Origin: an uncultured Lachnospiraceae bacterium
GTDB taxonomy: Bacteria; Bacillota; Clostridia; Lachnospirales; Lachnospiraceae
Length of the DNA stretch: 64,000 nt
NCBI GenBank assembly: GCA_902781655.1
Contig: CACZJZ010000009.1
Span: 1 to 64,000, forward strand
Reading direction: 5' to 3'
Each line of letters begins with the position of its first letter. The first letter of the stretch is position 1. The translations under genes and the position numbers were made by a program. Below the pieces are notes generated by a model. It had not been told where the DNA came from and did no database searches. It saw only the letters and a list, made by a program, of their open reading frames with translations. Below are positions 1 through 11,355 of the stretch, piece by piece.

Positions 1-1
1 C

Positions 2-55
2 TCTTTGCATTACCTGACACCAAAGCAATATCGCGAGTACTGCCAAAAAATCTAA
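2..55 (+). pseudogene. C-terminal end of an IS3-family transposase (partial at window edge)
   Basis: The first 17 codons read SLHYLTPKQYREYCQKI and then stop. This is the usual end of IS3-family (IS150/OrfB type) transposases, in which a run such as RPHxSLxYLTPxxYxxxC closes the integrase domain. Only the tail lies in the window, so it cannot be said whether the element is intact. The 3' terminal repeat of the element would lie just after the stop. Confidence is limited by the short length. Confidence 0.6.
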
Positions 56-105
56 GTGTTGATTTGCAAAAATGTGTCTACTTTTTGTTGACTAGTGCAT
101 ATCGC
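56..105 (+). mobile_element. Probable right end of the IS3-family element
   Basis: After the transposase stop there is a short untranslated stretch with the sequence TGTGTCTACTTTTTGTTGAC near 74-92, the style of terminal inverted repeat seen in IS3/IS150 relatives. The matching left end is outside the window, so the exact boundary is inferred, not seen. Confidence 0.4.
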
Positions 106-155
106 CAAATTTTCAGGAAACGGAAATTTGACAAGATATCCTTATATATTATCCC

Positions 156-1382
156 TCAGGAAGCCGACGGCCGGATCTCGCCCGCCAGCTTGAACCCTTC
201 CTTAGCGGCAAAAACAGCAATGATCTCGTTGATGATGGCCGCCGCCGCAATGGTCCCCTTTACCAGAGCGGCCAAATCCGGCCGGGCATCCGCAAGGGTG
301 CTGCAGATGATACCGGTAAATACAAGGGAAACTCCCGAATGTGGCAGCAATGTCAGGCCCAGATATTTGCGGACCGTCTCCGGCATATGGGTGAGGGTCG
401 CTCCCAGCCGTGCTCCGCTGTATTTCCCGGCCGCCCTGGAAACGATGTAAATGAATGTATAAAGACCGGCGCCGAGGATCAGATGAAAGTCCAAAGGAGC
501 CCCCAGGTCAACGATGGCCGTCAGCAGGCTGACACCCAGTATCGGATGAAACCAACCGATAAGCCTGTCCAGAACAGATTCGCTGACCATGTTGGAAAAA
601 GCAGCGGAGAAAGAGACCCCCATCAGCATATAGTTTAGGGTGATCCCCTTGAAAACATATCGGTTGAGGATGATGCCGACCACCGCCGTAACTGTGATCC
701 CTATGACAAGAGTCGTCAGCGTAAAAGCTTTGCTCTGTTTTCTGCGCAGGATCAAGCCGGCCGGGATCCCCGTTACCAGACCGATCGCAATGGGAAGGAC
801 GATCATGACGGGGATCATATAAACAGGAACGGAACCTCCGGATACCTGATGGGCGATAGCAGCATTGACCGTGAAAAAGACAGCAATGCCAACAATATCA
901 TCCAGGATCGCCATAGGGAGCAGGGCGTCTGTGACCGGTCCTTTGGTATGGAATTCCTGCACGATAGACAAGGCCGGAGCGGGAGCGGTCGCAAGAGCGA
1001 TCCCGCCGAAGGCGAAGGCAAGCCAGACCGGAATGCCTTTGAAAGCAAAAAGGATGCCGAATACCAGTGACACAAGAAGAAAAGTCCCCAGCGACTGTGT
1101 AAGCGTAGTGATCAGAAGTGCCTTGCCGTAGGCCTTGATCTTCCGGAAAATCAGTTCCGTTCCCAGCATAAGACCGAAAGACACCTGCATCCAAGTGATG
1201 ATCGTTTTATAGATCAGGGAATCCATCAATTGTTGCGGAAGCAGGCCTAAAGCACTGGGCCCCAGCAGCATGCCTGCAATCAGCCAGCCCAGTATGGACG
1301 GCATTTTCAATTTGGAAACAAGTTTGCCCAAAAGAGCGGCAATAATCAGTACTAAGATCCAGCGAAGATAATATAAGAGCAT
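156..1382 (-). CDS. Cation:proton antiporter, CPA2 (Na_H_Exchanger) type
   Basis: A 408-residue integral membrane protein with about 11-12 hydrophobic segments spread over its whole length. The N-terminal part (about residues 25-45, KMPSILGWLIAGMLLGPSAL) matches the first conserved block of KefB/NapA-like exchangers, and an ILDDIVGIAVFF segment near residue 158 carries the paired acidic residues of the ion site in this family. No TrkA-N or RCK domain follows the membrane part, so it is the short form. It lies 21 bp downstream of a TetR-family gene on the same strand, which suggests co-transcription and control by that regulator. Substrate (Na+, K+ or other) cannot be read from sequence. Confidence 0.85.
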   Translation of the reverse strand: MLLYYLRWILVLIIAALLGKLVSKLKMPSILGWLIAGMLLGPSALGLLPQQLMDSLIYKTIITWMQVSFGLMLGTELIFRKIKAYGKALLITTLTQSLGTFLLVSLVFGILFAFKGIPVWLAFAFGGIALATAPAPALSIVQEFHTKGPVTDALLPMAILDDIVGIAVFFTVNAAIAHQVSGGSVPVYMIPVMIVLPIAIGLVTGIPAGLILRRKQSKAFTLTTLVIGITVTAVVGIILNRYVFKGITLNYMLMGVSFSAAFSNMVSESVLDRLIGWFHPILGVSLLTAIVDLGAPLDFHLILGAGLYTFIYIVSRAAGKYSGARLGATLTHMPETVRKYLGLTLLPHSGVSLVFTGIICSTLADARPDLAALVKGTIAAAAIINEIIAVFAAKEGFKLAGEIRPSAS

Positions 1383-1403
1383 TTTACTTTCCTTCCAAAC
1401 CTT

Positions 1404-2039
1404 TCAGCGCCGGATGATCCCATACAGGAAGATCGAAAGCGCCTTCAAGCATTCCTTTTCATGAAGCTGCATGGCTTTTTTTACATCGAAAGTGGATACA
1501 TCGGTTTCGGATTTGTCCATTTGGATGGTTTGATGATATCTGGCGTTCAGAAAATCCTGCAACTGACGAAAGAGTATAAGGGCATCCTCCTGAGTAAGAT
1601 CTGCCCGCAGCCTTTGGCCGGACAGGATCTGGCCAAGCACTTCCTCATTAAAAGAATCAAAAGCAGCTCGTTTTTCTTCGATATCGGCAGTAAGTTCCCT
1701 GGGTGGATATAGGACCGCCTGGCAGAAAAGCTCGGCTTCATCGGGATTTTCCGAGAAATAGCGGGACCGAACTAAAAAATAATCTTCAGGACTGACGGGG
1801 TCCATCCCCTGCAGTCCGTGCTTGAGCCCTATCGTCAGCCGATTGAAGCAATCTTCCAGGCAGGCAAGATAAAGCTCTTTTTTAGAGCCGAAATAATGAT
1901 AAATGATCCCCTTCGAAATGCCGGCCTTCGAGCAGATCGTATTAAGGGAACCGGCCAGATAGCCTTGGGAAGCAAATTCGGATGCAGAATATCTGAGAAT
2001 ATTCTCTCGCATGTTTTGTGTTTTTAACTGGCGGTTCAT
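1404..2039 (-). CDS. TetR/AcrR-family transcriptional regulator
   Basis: A 211-residue protein with a typical TetR N-terminal helix-turn-helix at about residues 12-55 (SKGIIYHYFGSKKELYLAC is the recognition helix and following turn). The C-terminal two thirds is a helical ligand domain of no obvious specific class. It is the first gene of a probable two-gene operon with the antiporter at 156-1382. Two palindromes of the form GACC-N4-GGTC lie 33-72 bp upstream of its start and are the likely operators, so autoregulation of the regulator-antiporter pair is inferred. Confidence 0.88.
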   Translation of the reverse strand: MNRQLKTQNMRENILRYSASEFASQGYLAGSLNTICSKAGISKGIIYHYFGSKKELYLACLEDCFNRLTIGLKHGLQGMDPVSPEDYFLVRSRYFSENPDEAELFCQAVLYPPRELTADIEEKRAAFDSFNEEVLGQILSGQRLRADLTQEDALILFRQLQDFLNARYHQTIQMDKSETDVSTFDVKKAMQLHEKECLKALSIFLYGIIRR

Positions 2040-2071
2040 ATTTGATCCTCCGGAAAATATCTATATAAATC

Positions 2072-2111
2072 GACCACTTGGTCAATTATATATTTTATCG
2101 ACCGTGTGGTC
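2072..2111. promoter_or_regulatory. Tandem TetR operator candidates
   Basis: Two near-identical palindromes, GACCACTTGGTC at 2072-2083 and GACCGTGTGGTC at 2100-2111, lie 28 bp apart with AT-rich DNA between them. They are directly upstream of the TetR gene, matching the size (arms of 4-5 bp, short spacer) of TetR-family sites that carry GACC/GGTC half-sites. Confidence 0.65.
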
Positions 2112-2454
2112 AATATATAATCGATAAAAACCTTATTAGTGACCAATCAATCTCCTATCTTCCATTGACAAATGAGACTTAGTCTCTTTTTTAGACCGGC
2201 AAAATAATATCGATTACATTTTTTACTGCTTTTATCCTTTGAAACGCACAATTCAGAGCTATACTTTTAGATCATAATGACAGTGGTTTTCGCATTTCGT
2301 TATTATGAACAAATCAATTATATATTTATGCCATTATTATCGTCATTTAGTCCAATTTACTTCTGTAATCGTTTACATTATTATGAGGGCGTAAACGAGG
2401 TAAGCAAAAGCCCCACACCCACTCTCACAAATCTAATGAAGGAAGGTGTCCCGT
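2112..2454. other. Intergenic region with small palindromes
   Basis: A gap of about 340 bp between the divergent TetR gene and a small ORF. A TTGACA hexamer at 2165-2170 is followed by a perfect palindrome GAGACT-T-AGTCTC (2174-2186) and a T run. Further down, CGTTTAC (2370-2376) and GTAAACG (2391-2397) can pair in the leader of the small ORF. No coding sequence is visible. Function of either palindrome is unknown. Confidence 0.4.
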
Positions 2455-2664
2455 ATGTTAAACGATAAGTATTTTCATGAAGAATCCTCAAGATCCTTTA
2501 ACAACCGTGTCGGCAGAAGAACGCCGAAAGCTAAGAAAAGAACTTCCGGCGTAAAAGACGTAAACATGCGTGACCTTCTGCCCGGGTATCGTCCAGATCA
2601 AGACAGCGATGAGGTCTTAAGGATCCACGATACTGTCAGCAGTCTGCAGCCTTTCGGTTTCTGA
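2455..2664 (+). CDS. Small basic protein of unknown function
   Basis: A 69-residue reading frame starting MLNDKYFHEES and rich in Lys/Arg in its middle (GRRTPKAKKRT). A GTG nine bases upstream in frame lies inside the ribosome-binding site, so the ATG at 2455 with GAAGGAAGG in front is preferred. No domain is recognised. The good Shine-Dalgarno and the terminator hairpin at 2770 support a real gene, but homologues would be needed to be sure. Confidence 0.45.
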   Translation: MLNDKYFHEESSRSFNNRVGRRTPKAKKRTSGVKDVNMRDLLPGYRPDQDSDEVLRIHDTVSSLQPFGF

Positions 2665-2769
2665 AATGATTGGATGCAGGACTGATCCACTTTGGAAGAA
2701 GGACATTCAATAGTTTTCCAGAGCTATCGAGTGTTATTCTTTTCTCTTTTTCACTCCACTTTTCTGTTT

Positions 2770-2804
2770 GACCGCCGGCAGAGGGATGCTGGCGGTCCCT
2801 TTTT
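2770..2804 (+). terminator. Intrinsic terminator downstream of the small ORF
   Basis: Stem GACCGCCGGC (2770-2779) pairs with GCTGGCGGTC (2788-2797, one G-T pair), followed by CCTTTTTG. Orientation fits termination of plus-strand transcription from the 2455-2664 gene. Confidence 0.7.
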
Positions 2805-2839
2805 GTTTTCACATCATACACGAAATCATTCCTGTCCGA

Positions 2840-3129
2840 TCAATGAAGTCCCCGAGCCGTGATCAGTTCCTGAAATAAGGGTTTCGGTTCCCGGACTGCT
2901 TCCTGCTGCAGGTTTTCCAGCAGAACGGCAGGCATCCACCCTTTCACGATTTCCCAATTGTTATCAAAATTTCGGTTGAAAACACTGACATCGATCAACT
3001 TTTCATCTGTCTCGCGTTCATCCGTGAAAAGATCCCGCATCCATCGGAGATAGCGCGGACGCTGAGTTTTTCCAGAGGAGTCTGCAGGATCAGATCGTGT
3101 ATCCTGTCAAGCAGTTCTTCGTTTGTCAT
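2840..3129 (-). pseudogene. Remnant of a TetR-family regulator
   Basis: Reading from an ATG at 3129, MTNEELLDRIHDLILQTPLEKLSVRAISDGCG resembles the first helices of a TetR DNA-binding domain, then the frame ends. A second frame on the same strand (2840-3040) carries a possible C-terminal piece (NWEIVKGWMPAVLLENLQ...). The turn and recognition helix are missing and the two pieces are in different frames, so the gene is broken by deletion and frameshift. It points away from the decayed SDR gene at 3231, as regulator/enzyme pairs of this kind usually do. Confidence 0.5.
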
Positions 3130-3230
3130 GCTGTCCTCCCCGGGTACTCCACACTTTTGGATATTTGTGAATTGTCCGTTCAAATTGTACCAGAAAAATT
3201 TCCTTAGCAAGAAAAAAGGGCATAAAAGAC

Positions 3231-3608
3231 ATGCCCAACCATAAGATCCTGAAAGGAGAACCACTGAGTACAGCAGGAAAAGTGATCGTCGTTACCGGAG
3301 CCAGTTCCGGTATGGGAAAACGTATGGTAAAGGTCCCGGCCCAGGACGGAGCCCAATGTGGTCGCCTTTGCCAGAAGGACAATATCCGCTGTAATGCGGT
3401 CGCAGCCGGCGGCTTTGCCCCCGAGATCGCGACGTCCATGGGGCGTCCCGACATGGATGGCTATGCGGCCTGCGGCAAAGTCATAGCCCTTGGAAAAACC
3501 GGGGGCCCCGACGACATGGCCCGGGTGATCCGTTTTCCGGCTGACGACGCTTCCTCCTTCATCAACGGCGTCGTCCTTCCCGTAGACGGCGGCTGGACGT
3601 CTTTCTGA
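3231..3608 (+). pseudogene. Short-chain dehydrogenase/reductase with internal deletion
   Basis: The first part reads AGKVIVVTGASSGMGKR, the Rossmann TGxxxGxG motif of classical SDR enzymes. It then jumps within a few codons to NIRCNAVAAGGF and ends with ASSFINGVVLPVDGGWTSF, the standard SDR C-terminus. About 120 residues that should hold the NNAG motif and the catalytic Ser-Tyr-Lys are missing although the frame stays open. At 125 residues against about 250 for the family it cannot be an active enzyme. An AAAGGAG site lies near 3252, so the original start was probably at a codon shortly after it. Confidence 0.75.
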
Positions 3609-3636
3609 AATCGGTAAAAAGATACGGATAAAACAG

Positions 3637-3675
3637 CAGGGCCCGGAACGTATTCTGTTCCGGGCCCTGTTTTAT
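3637..3675. terminator. Bidirectional intrinsic terminator
   Basis: A perfect 13-bp stem, CAGGGCCCGGAAC (3637-3649) with GTTCCGGGCCCTG (3657-3669), with a 7-base loop and T-rich DNA on both sides (TTTTAT after it, and the complement of ATAAAA before it). It separates the plus-strand SDR remnant from the convergent minus-strand pseudouridine synthase remnant. Confidence 0.8.
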
Positions 3676-4693
3676 CTATTCGCTCATCCCAAGCAGAGCA
3701 CGAAAGTCCTCCGGCAAGGGAGCCTTTATTACTAATTTTTCTCCCGTCATAGGCTGCAGCAGGGTCACTTCTTCTGCGTGCAGCATGCAGCGCTGCCCTG
3801 TTCGGGCCCGCCCATCCACGCTTACATCCTGAGTAGCTGCATCCTGTGTACTTTCCGGTCCGTACAGGCCATCGAATAAAAGGGGATGTCCGATCGAGGC
3901 CATATGGGTACGGATCTGATGCATTCGGCCGGTCCGGATGGATAAGCGGACAAAAGAGGCCGGACTGCCGTCAGGCAGGCTGAAATTTTTCAAGACCTGG
4001 TATTCCGTATGAGCCTCCAGCACAGGTGACTCTGCCAGATACCCATCCGCGGCCCCCGCTGTTGACCTTTTGGGGCTGACCACGATTCCTTTTTGCAAGG
4101 CCTGCTGCGCCCTTGGATCGGTGACCGGCAGCATCAGGCTCATGGGATGGCCGCTCTTGCCTACAAGGTCCGGGCACTTGACCCTGACCAAAGGGGTATC
4201 GATCCGGCTGTCGCCGGACAGGTGTCCGTGCACCAGAGCGACATACTGCTTGCTGTAAGTACCTTTTTTCCGTTCTTTTTCCATCCGGTTCAGGGCTACC
4301 GACGACCGGCAGGCTCCGATGACTCCGGACGTTTCCATATCCAGACGCCCGATCAGGCGGACCGGTTCGCGGTACCATGCCGGCCGGTTTATCCAGAAAA
4401 ACGATATCCCTGTCTTCATATAAGACAGGGATATTCAGTCCGGACCGGTCTTCCCGGACGGTCGCTCCGGTGTCGGGAAAACATATACGGATGACCTGGC
4501 CTTCTTTGACTGTCGTACCCGTCGAAGTACGCCCGTCCTCTGCAAATGTCTTTCCGTCAAGGCTGATGCCGCCGGGTGTGAACTTGGCCCGGCTGATCTG
4601 ACGGGACGATAAGCCCATCTTCTGTTTCAGTACCTGGCCCAGCCTCATACCTTCTTCATTCCGACTGACAAGGTGGGTAAGAATCAATTCCAT
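3676..4693 (-). pseudogene. RluA-family pseudouridine synthase, disrupted
   Basis: From the ATG at 4693 the first frame gives an S4-like RNA-binding start and then YEDRDIVFLDKPAGM, the conserved block before the catalytic region. The rest of the enzyme (RLIGRLDMETSGVI with the catalytic Asp in RLD, TYSKQYVALVHG, RLSIRTGRMHQIRTHMAS, HPLLFDGLYG) continues in another frame that overlaps it and ends at 3676. The conserved HP..GHxxGTL region between KPAGM and RLD is absent. A deletion of about 30-40 codons whose length is not a multiple of three therefore explains both the missing motif and the frameshift. The downstream end is marked by the terminator at 3637. Confidence 0.75.
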
Positions 4694-4729
4694 AGTAGCG
4701 CCGCCCGCTGCAAAAAAATATCCGAACGA

Positions 4730-5143
4730 TCATTTACCGCTCTGATGACGTTTAACTTTCAGACGGTTGGCCGTGCGGGCGAACTCCAGCTCGGCCAGAT
4801 GATATTCCTGGATGCTCTTCTTCTGCAGCATGATCTCCTTGGCCCGCGCCTGCTCGGCTCTTGCCCGGTTGGCATCGATCTCTTCTGGCCGTTCGATGGT
4901 CTCGCACAGGATGAGCACTTCCCCGTCCTCGCATTTGACGAAGCCGTGGGAAACCGCCGCGTACTGGTTCTGCCCTCCGGGGACCCTCCAGGTCAGCTGG
5001 CCCGGTACGATGGCGCAGATCATGTTACTGTGCCCCGCCTGGATGCCCAGAAAACCGTCACGATAGGGAATGATCAAACTTTCCAAAGGTCCCTGGTAAA
5101 AGGGACCTTCTGCTTTTAATATGCGTCCGTTGAAGGCTTTCAC
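4730..5143 (-). CDS. atpC: F-type ATP synthase epsilon subunit
   Basis: A 137-residue protein with the beta-sandwich N-terminal domain of epsilon (PFYQGPLESLIIPYRDGFLGIQAGHSNM) and a two-helix C-terminal part rich in Ala, Arg and Glu (about residues 90-135). Epsilon sits on gamma in the central stalk and its C-terminal helices can inhibit ATP hydrolysis. It is the last gene of the atp operon, 60 bp after atpD. Length is normal for the family. Confidence 0.93.
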   Translation of the reverse strand: MKAFNGRILKAEGPFYQGPLESLIIPYRDGFLGIQAGHSNMICAIVPGQLTWRVPGGQNQYAAVSHGFVKCEDGEVLILCETIERPEEIDANRARAEQARAKEIMLQKKSIQEYHLAELEFARTANRLKVKRHQSGK

Positions 5144-5203
5144 CGCAGACCTCCTTTACGATTCTTCAATATTCGTGATTCTTTCCGACTGGCTCGGTCC
5201 GGG

Positions 5204-7698
<2,495 letters not shown>

Positions 7699-7701
7699 GG
7701 A

Positions 7702-9453
7702 TTACTTCTTTCTGTAGGCAGCCAGCACCGGTTCGGCAAGATCGGCGATCTCCTGACGGGTCTCGTCGGAAAGTTTGCCCGAAGTATCGATGGTCCGGCA
7801 CAGGTCAGCCTTTTCACTGTTAAAGTAAGAAAGCAGGGCTGCGGAGGCCTGACTGATCTTTTTGACGTCGATCCCCAGGAACTGGTGGTCTAAGGCGCAG
7901 GTCAGCAGGATGACCTGTTCATGCTGCTGATAAGGATGATGCTGGTTCTGACGCAGAAGACGCATCAGACCCTGCCCGTAGGCCAACTGCTGTTTGGTGG
8001 TTTCATCCAGATCGCTGGAAAACTGAGTGAAAACTTCCATTTCCCGGTACTGGGACAGATCCAGCTTGATAGACCCGGCCGCCTTTTTCATGGCTTTGGT
8101 CTGAGCAGCGCCGCCGACACGGGATACAGACAGGCCGACGTTGACCGCCGGGCGCTGGCCCTCGAAGAATAGGTCGCTTTCCAGAAAGATCTGGCCGTCC
8201 GTGATGGAAATAATGTTGGTGGGAATGTAAGCCGATACGTCTCCTGCCTGGGTCTCTACGATAGGCAGAGCGGTCATGCTGCCGCCGCCCTTTTCGTCCG
8301 ACAGGTGGGCAGCCCTTTCCAGAAGGCGGGAATGCAGATAAAAGACATCGCCGGGATAGGCCTCACGTCCGGGAGACCGTTCCAGAAGCAGACTCATGGC
8401 ACGGTAAGCAACGGCGTGTTTGGACAGGTCATCATAGACGATCAGCACGTCCTTGCCCTTGTTCATGAAGTACTCGCCCATAGCGCAGCCGGCATAGGGA
8501 GCGATGTATTGAAGGGGCACCGCGTCCGAGGCCGAAGCGTCGATGACGATCGTGTAGTCCATGGCTCCCGTGTTTTTCAGAGTCTGGGTCAGCTGCATGA
8601 CGGAACTGTTTTTCTGGCCAATTGCTACATAGATACAGATAACGTCTTTACCCTTCTGGTTAAGGATGGTATCCAGGGCGATGGTAGTCTTACCGGTCTG
8701 GCGGTCGCCGATGATCAGCTCACGCTGTCCGCGTCCGATGGGGAACATGGAATCGATGCTTAAGATACCGGTCTCCATAGGACGGTTGACCGGCTGACGG
8801 TCGATGATGCCGGGGGCCGGTGACTCGACCGGACGGTAATCATTGGCCTGAATGGGACCTTTTCCGTCGATAGGCGAACCTAAAGCGTCGATGACCCTGC
8901 CCAGGAATTTTTCCCCGACCGGGATGCCGGCTTCCCGCATGGTGCGGTAAACCTTACTTCCTTCCATGACATCCTGATCGTCTCCGAACAAAATGCAGCC
9001 GATCCGGTCCTTTTTCAGGTCCTGGACCATGCCCTTGATGCCGCATTCAAAAACGACGATCTCACCGTAGGTGGCGTTGGTCAAGCCGCTGACCAGGGCG
9101 ATGCCGTCTCCTACTGTCAGAACGGTCCCCACTTCCTGGGGAACGATGGCAGGACTCCATTTGTCGATACTTTCCCGGATCAGAGGCATCAAACGGTCGG
9201 ACGGTACATCGGGCAGACCTTCGATCATGTCCCGCATCTGACGCAGACGTCCCGGCAGGCTCCAGTCGTACACATCGTGGCCGACCTCCAGGATAAATCC
9301 CGTTTTCAGGCTGGGATCTTCGACAAAGGTCAGATCGACGGGTCCGTATTTTTGGGTAAGAAAGCCTTCGAACTTCTCAAGCTGCTGCTGAGAAGGGGCC
9401 TGCGGAGCCCGGATCACAGCTTTCTTCTGTTTGGTGTCAGAGGAGGCGCTCAT
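7702..9453 (-). CDS. atpA: F-type ATP synthase alpha subunit fused to the delta-subunit C-terminal domain
   Basis: Residues from about 95 onward form a normal alpha subunit: the beta-barrel domain, the P-loop GDRQTGKT near residue 245, and the conserved block with [16 protein letters not shown] near residue 452. The protein is 583 residues against about 505. The extra N-terminus (about 15-85) reads like the C-terminal domain of delta/[16 protein letters not shown]..., [18 protein letters not shown] and [13 protein letters not shown] align with the end of E. coli AtpH (LSEQQL..., DKSVMAGVIIRAGDMVID, SVRGRLERLADVL). No separate atpH lies between atpF and atpA, where it normally would. The start codon overlaps the atpF stop (ATGA), so the fusion is not a mis-called start. 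See findings. Confidence 0.93.
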   Translation of the reverse strand: MSASSDTKQKKAVIRAPQAPSQQQLEKFEGFLTQKYGPVDLTFVEDPSLKTGFILEVGHDVYDWSLPGRLRQMRDMIEGLPDVPSDRLMPLIRESIDKWSPAIVPQEVGTVLTVGDGIALVSGLTNATYGEIVVFECGIKGMVQDLKKDRIGCILFGDDQDVMEGSKVYRTMREAGIPVGEKFLGRVIDALGSPIDGKGPIQANDYRPVESPAPGIIDRQPVNRPMETGILSIDSMFPIGRGQRELIIGDRQTGKTTIALDTILNQKGKDVICIYVAIGQKNSSVMQLTQTLKNTGAMDYTIVIDASASDAVPLQYIAPYAGCAMGEYFMNKGKDVLIVYDDLSKHAVAYRAMSLLLERSPGREAYPGDVFYLHSRLLERAAHLSDEKGGGSMTALPIVETQAGDVSAYIPTNIISITDGQIFLESDLFFEGQRPAVNVGLSVSRVGGAAQTKAMKKAAGSIKLDLSQYREMEVFTQFSSDLDETTKQQLAYGQGLMRLLRQNQHHPYQQHEQVILLTCALDHQFLGIDVKKISQASAALLSYFNSEKADLCRTIDTSGKLSDETRQEIADLAEPVLAAYRKK

Positions 9454-9968
9454 GCCGGGTCCCCTCCCTTGACGGCGCTGCTATCGGATCCATCGGCGGC
9501 GGTGTCGGCAGTATTTAAAAATTCATCATATACGTCCGATACTGACTTTCTGGCCAGTTTGGAGGCAGCATCTTCCGCCAGCGAGCGGATCTGTTTGGAA
9601 GCATCTTCCATAATGCTGGCTTTATCAGCCTCCGCCTCCCGGCGGGCTTTAGCCAGGATCTGTTCGGCCTTCTGATGGGCGTCTGCTTCTTCCTGACTCA
9701 GCTTATCCTGCATTTCCTGCTGAGCCGTCTTTTTGCGCAGAGCGATCTCCTGATCGGCCTGATCAAGCTTAGCCTGATATTGAGCCTTTAATTCGTCGGC
9801 CTGACTGTTTTTCTGGGCAGCTTCGTCGGCCATAGCTTTATACTTGGCCTCCCGCTTGTCCATAAAATCCTTGACCGGCTTATAGAGCAGGAGATACAGG
9901 CCGCCGAATAAAATTGCAAAGTTGAACAGATGCAGCAGGATCTGCTGCAGATTGATATTCAGTGGCAT
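9450..9968 (-). CDS. atpF: F-type ATP synthase b subunit
   Basis: A 172-residue peripheral-stalk protein with one N-terminal membrane helix ([22 protein letters not shown]) followed by a long charged coiled coil (about residues 35-145). The C-terminal 30 residues are polar and disordered-looking ([18 protein letters not shown]), where b normally contacts delta. Its stop overlaps the atpA start by 4 bp. Given that delta is only present as a domain on AtpA, this tail is the likely contact partner, which is inference. Confidence 0.93.
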   Translation of the reverse strand: MPLNINLQQILLHLFNFAILFGGLYLLLYKPVKDFMDKREAKYKAMADEAAQKNSQADELKAQYQAKLDQADQEIALRKKTAQQEMQDKLSQEEADAHQKAEQILAKARREAEADKASIMEDASKQIRSLAEDAASKLARKSVSDVYDEFLNTADTAADGSDSSAVKGGDPA

Positions 9969-9987
9969 AATTTCGATCTCCTCTTCC

Positions 9988-10383
9988 TTACAGGGTGAAG
10001 ACGATCAGGATCGCAACGATCAGGGCGTAAATGATGGCCGTTTCGATAAATACCAGACCCAGCATCAAAGCGGTACGGATGCTGCCGGCTGCTTCGGGCT
10101 GACGGGAAATGGACTCTACCGACTTGGAAATGGAAAGGCCCATGGAAAAGGCGCCGACGCCGGCTACAAAGGCGATGGCGACTGCGGCTGCCCAAGCCTT
10201 GCTGCTGACAGTAGACGCCTCAGCGGCGGCCTCACTGACAGCGGTGTCCGCGCTTGCATCCGTATCTTCTACAGCAGCGGTCTGCGGAACGGCTGCCTGC
10301 GTTTTTACAGCCGGAAGCAGGGTCGAAAGTCCGATGACCAGAGCCAGTGCTGCAAAAATAAAACGTTTCGTAATGGTTTTCAT
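9988..10383 (-). CDS. atpE: F-type ATP synthase c subunit with signal-peptide-like N-terminal extension
   Basis: The last 70 residues are a normal c-ring hairpin: helix 1 (AWAAAVAIAFVAGVGAFSMGLS), polar loop with ESISRQPEA, helix 2 with the ion-binding Glu in GLVFIETAIIYALI. In front of it stand about 57 extra residues: a hydrophobic segment (FIFAALALVIGLSTLLPAVKTQA) that looks like a cleavable signal peptide, then an acidic, Ala-rich linker. When helix 1 and 2 are lined up with the Na+-binding c subunit of Ilyobacter, the Gln and Thr ligands appear to be Met and Ala here, which favours proton coupling; this is inferred from alignment by eye. Confidence 0.92.
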   Translation of the reverse strand: MKTITKRFIFAALALVIGLSTLLPAVKTQAAVPQTAAVEDTDASADTAVSEAAAEASTVSSKAWAAAVAIAFVAGVGAFSMGLSISKSVESISRQPEAAGSIRTALMLGLVFIETAIIYALIVAILIVFTL

Positions 10384-10435
10384 AATGTTGTTACTCCTTA
10401 TTGATTGTGAGGGTATGTTTGTTTATATCGGCCGT

Positions 10436-11287
10436 TCAGGCTGCTATGTCTGCAGCTTTGGGTTTTGCCTTGCTTTTTTTAGCCTTTTTCGGCTGGGGAA
10501 GCGAAACTTCTCCGTAGAATACGGTGGTCAGCATGGTCAGTACGTAGGTCTGGATCAGGGCGTGCATCAAGGTGAACATAATACCTACTGCTACCGGGAT
10601 CACAAAGCTGAGGCTGATGCTGTAATAAACCAGCTCGGTCACCAGAAGTCCGCTCAGAAGAGCTCCGAACAGTCGGAAACTCATGGAGATGGGAAGCGAA
10701 AATTCCTTCAGCGTCAGGCCTATGCCTTTGACATGGTTGCCGGCGATACCACCCGACATTATGACACCGTAGGAAAGGCAGCCCAGGGCTATGGCCGCGT
10801 TGATATCCGACAGAGGGGACGGCAGGGACACGCTCGCCCCGGTGGTCGTTATGGCCTGTATGCCGAACAGCTCAAACAGAGTGCCGAAGAAAATATAGCT
10901 TCCGGCGAAGAACACGTAAGCGCCTAAGAACTTATGACGGTGCGGGCTGTTCTGTCTTGCCAGCCCGTCGGCCAGATCCACCAGGCTTTCGATGGCCAGC
11001 TGGAACTTGCCGGGCACTTCGGTAAAATGGGGAACAGCGAAAATGCGGATCAGCGCGGCCGCCGCCAGAAGGATCCCCATGATCCACCAGTCGGCGATCA
11101 CCGAGGGATTCATCAGCATGCCCAGCGCTTTGATTTTGTTATGGTCATGAAGTACCCCATCCTTCATGACATCCTGCAGCGTTTCCGTGTTGGCGGCCGG
11201 TTTCCCCATCAAAAAAATAAGGACCAGCAGAACAACAAGGACCGCTGCCCAGACAATCAGAAATTTTTTCTTTTTCTTTTTGTCCAC
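10436..11287 (-). CDS. atpB: F-type ATP synthase a subunit
   Basis: A membrane subunit of about 283 residues that forms the ion half-channels. The essential Arg lies in the conserved SFRLFGALLSGLLV segment, followed by the last two helices (TLMHALIQTYVLTMLTTVF). The gene could start at an ATG at 11317, but no ribosome-binding site precedes that codon, whereas AAAGGAG (11300-11306) stands 11 bases before a GTG at 11287, so GTG is preferred. It is the first gene of the operon; no atpI is present upstream. The C-terminus ends in a Lys-rich cytoplasmic tail. Confidence 0.9.
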   Translation of the reverse strand: MDKKKKKKFLIVWAAVLVVLLVLIFLMGKPAANTETLQDVMKDGVLHDHNKIKALGMLMNPSVIADWWIMGILLAAAALIRIFAVPHFTEVPGKFQLAIESLVDLADGLARQNSPHRHKFLGAYVFFAGSYIFFGTLFELFGIQAITTTGASVSLPSPLSDINAAIALGCLSYGVIMSGGIAGNHVKGIGLTLKEFSLPISMSFRLFGALLSGLLVTELVYYSISLSFVIPVAVGIMFTLMHALIQTYVLTMLTTVFYGEVSLPQPKKAKKSKAKPKAADIAA

Positions 11288-11355
11288 AGTCTGTATCACT
11301 CCTTTCAGAGTAAACATTGTTTGCCAATGACACTTCTAAAAATTAGGCAAGTGTT

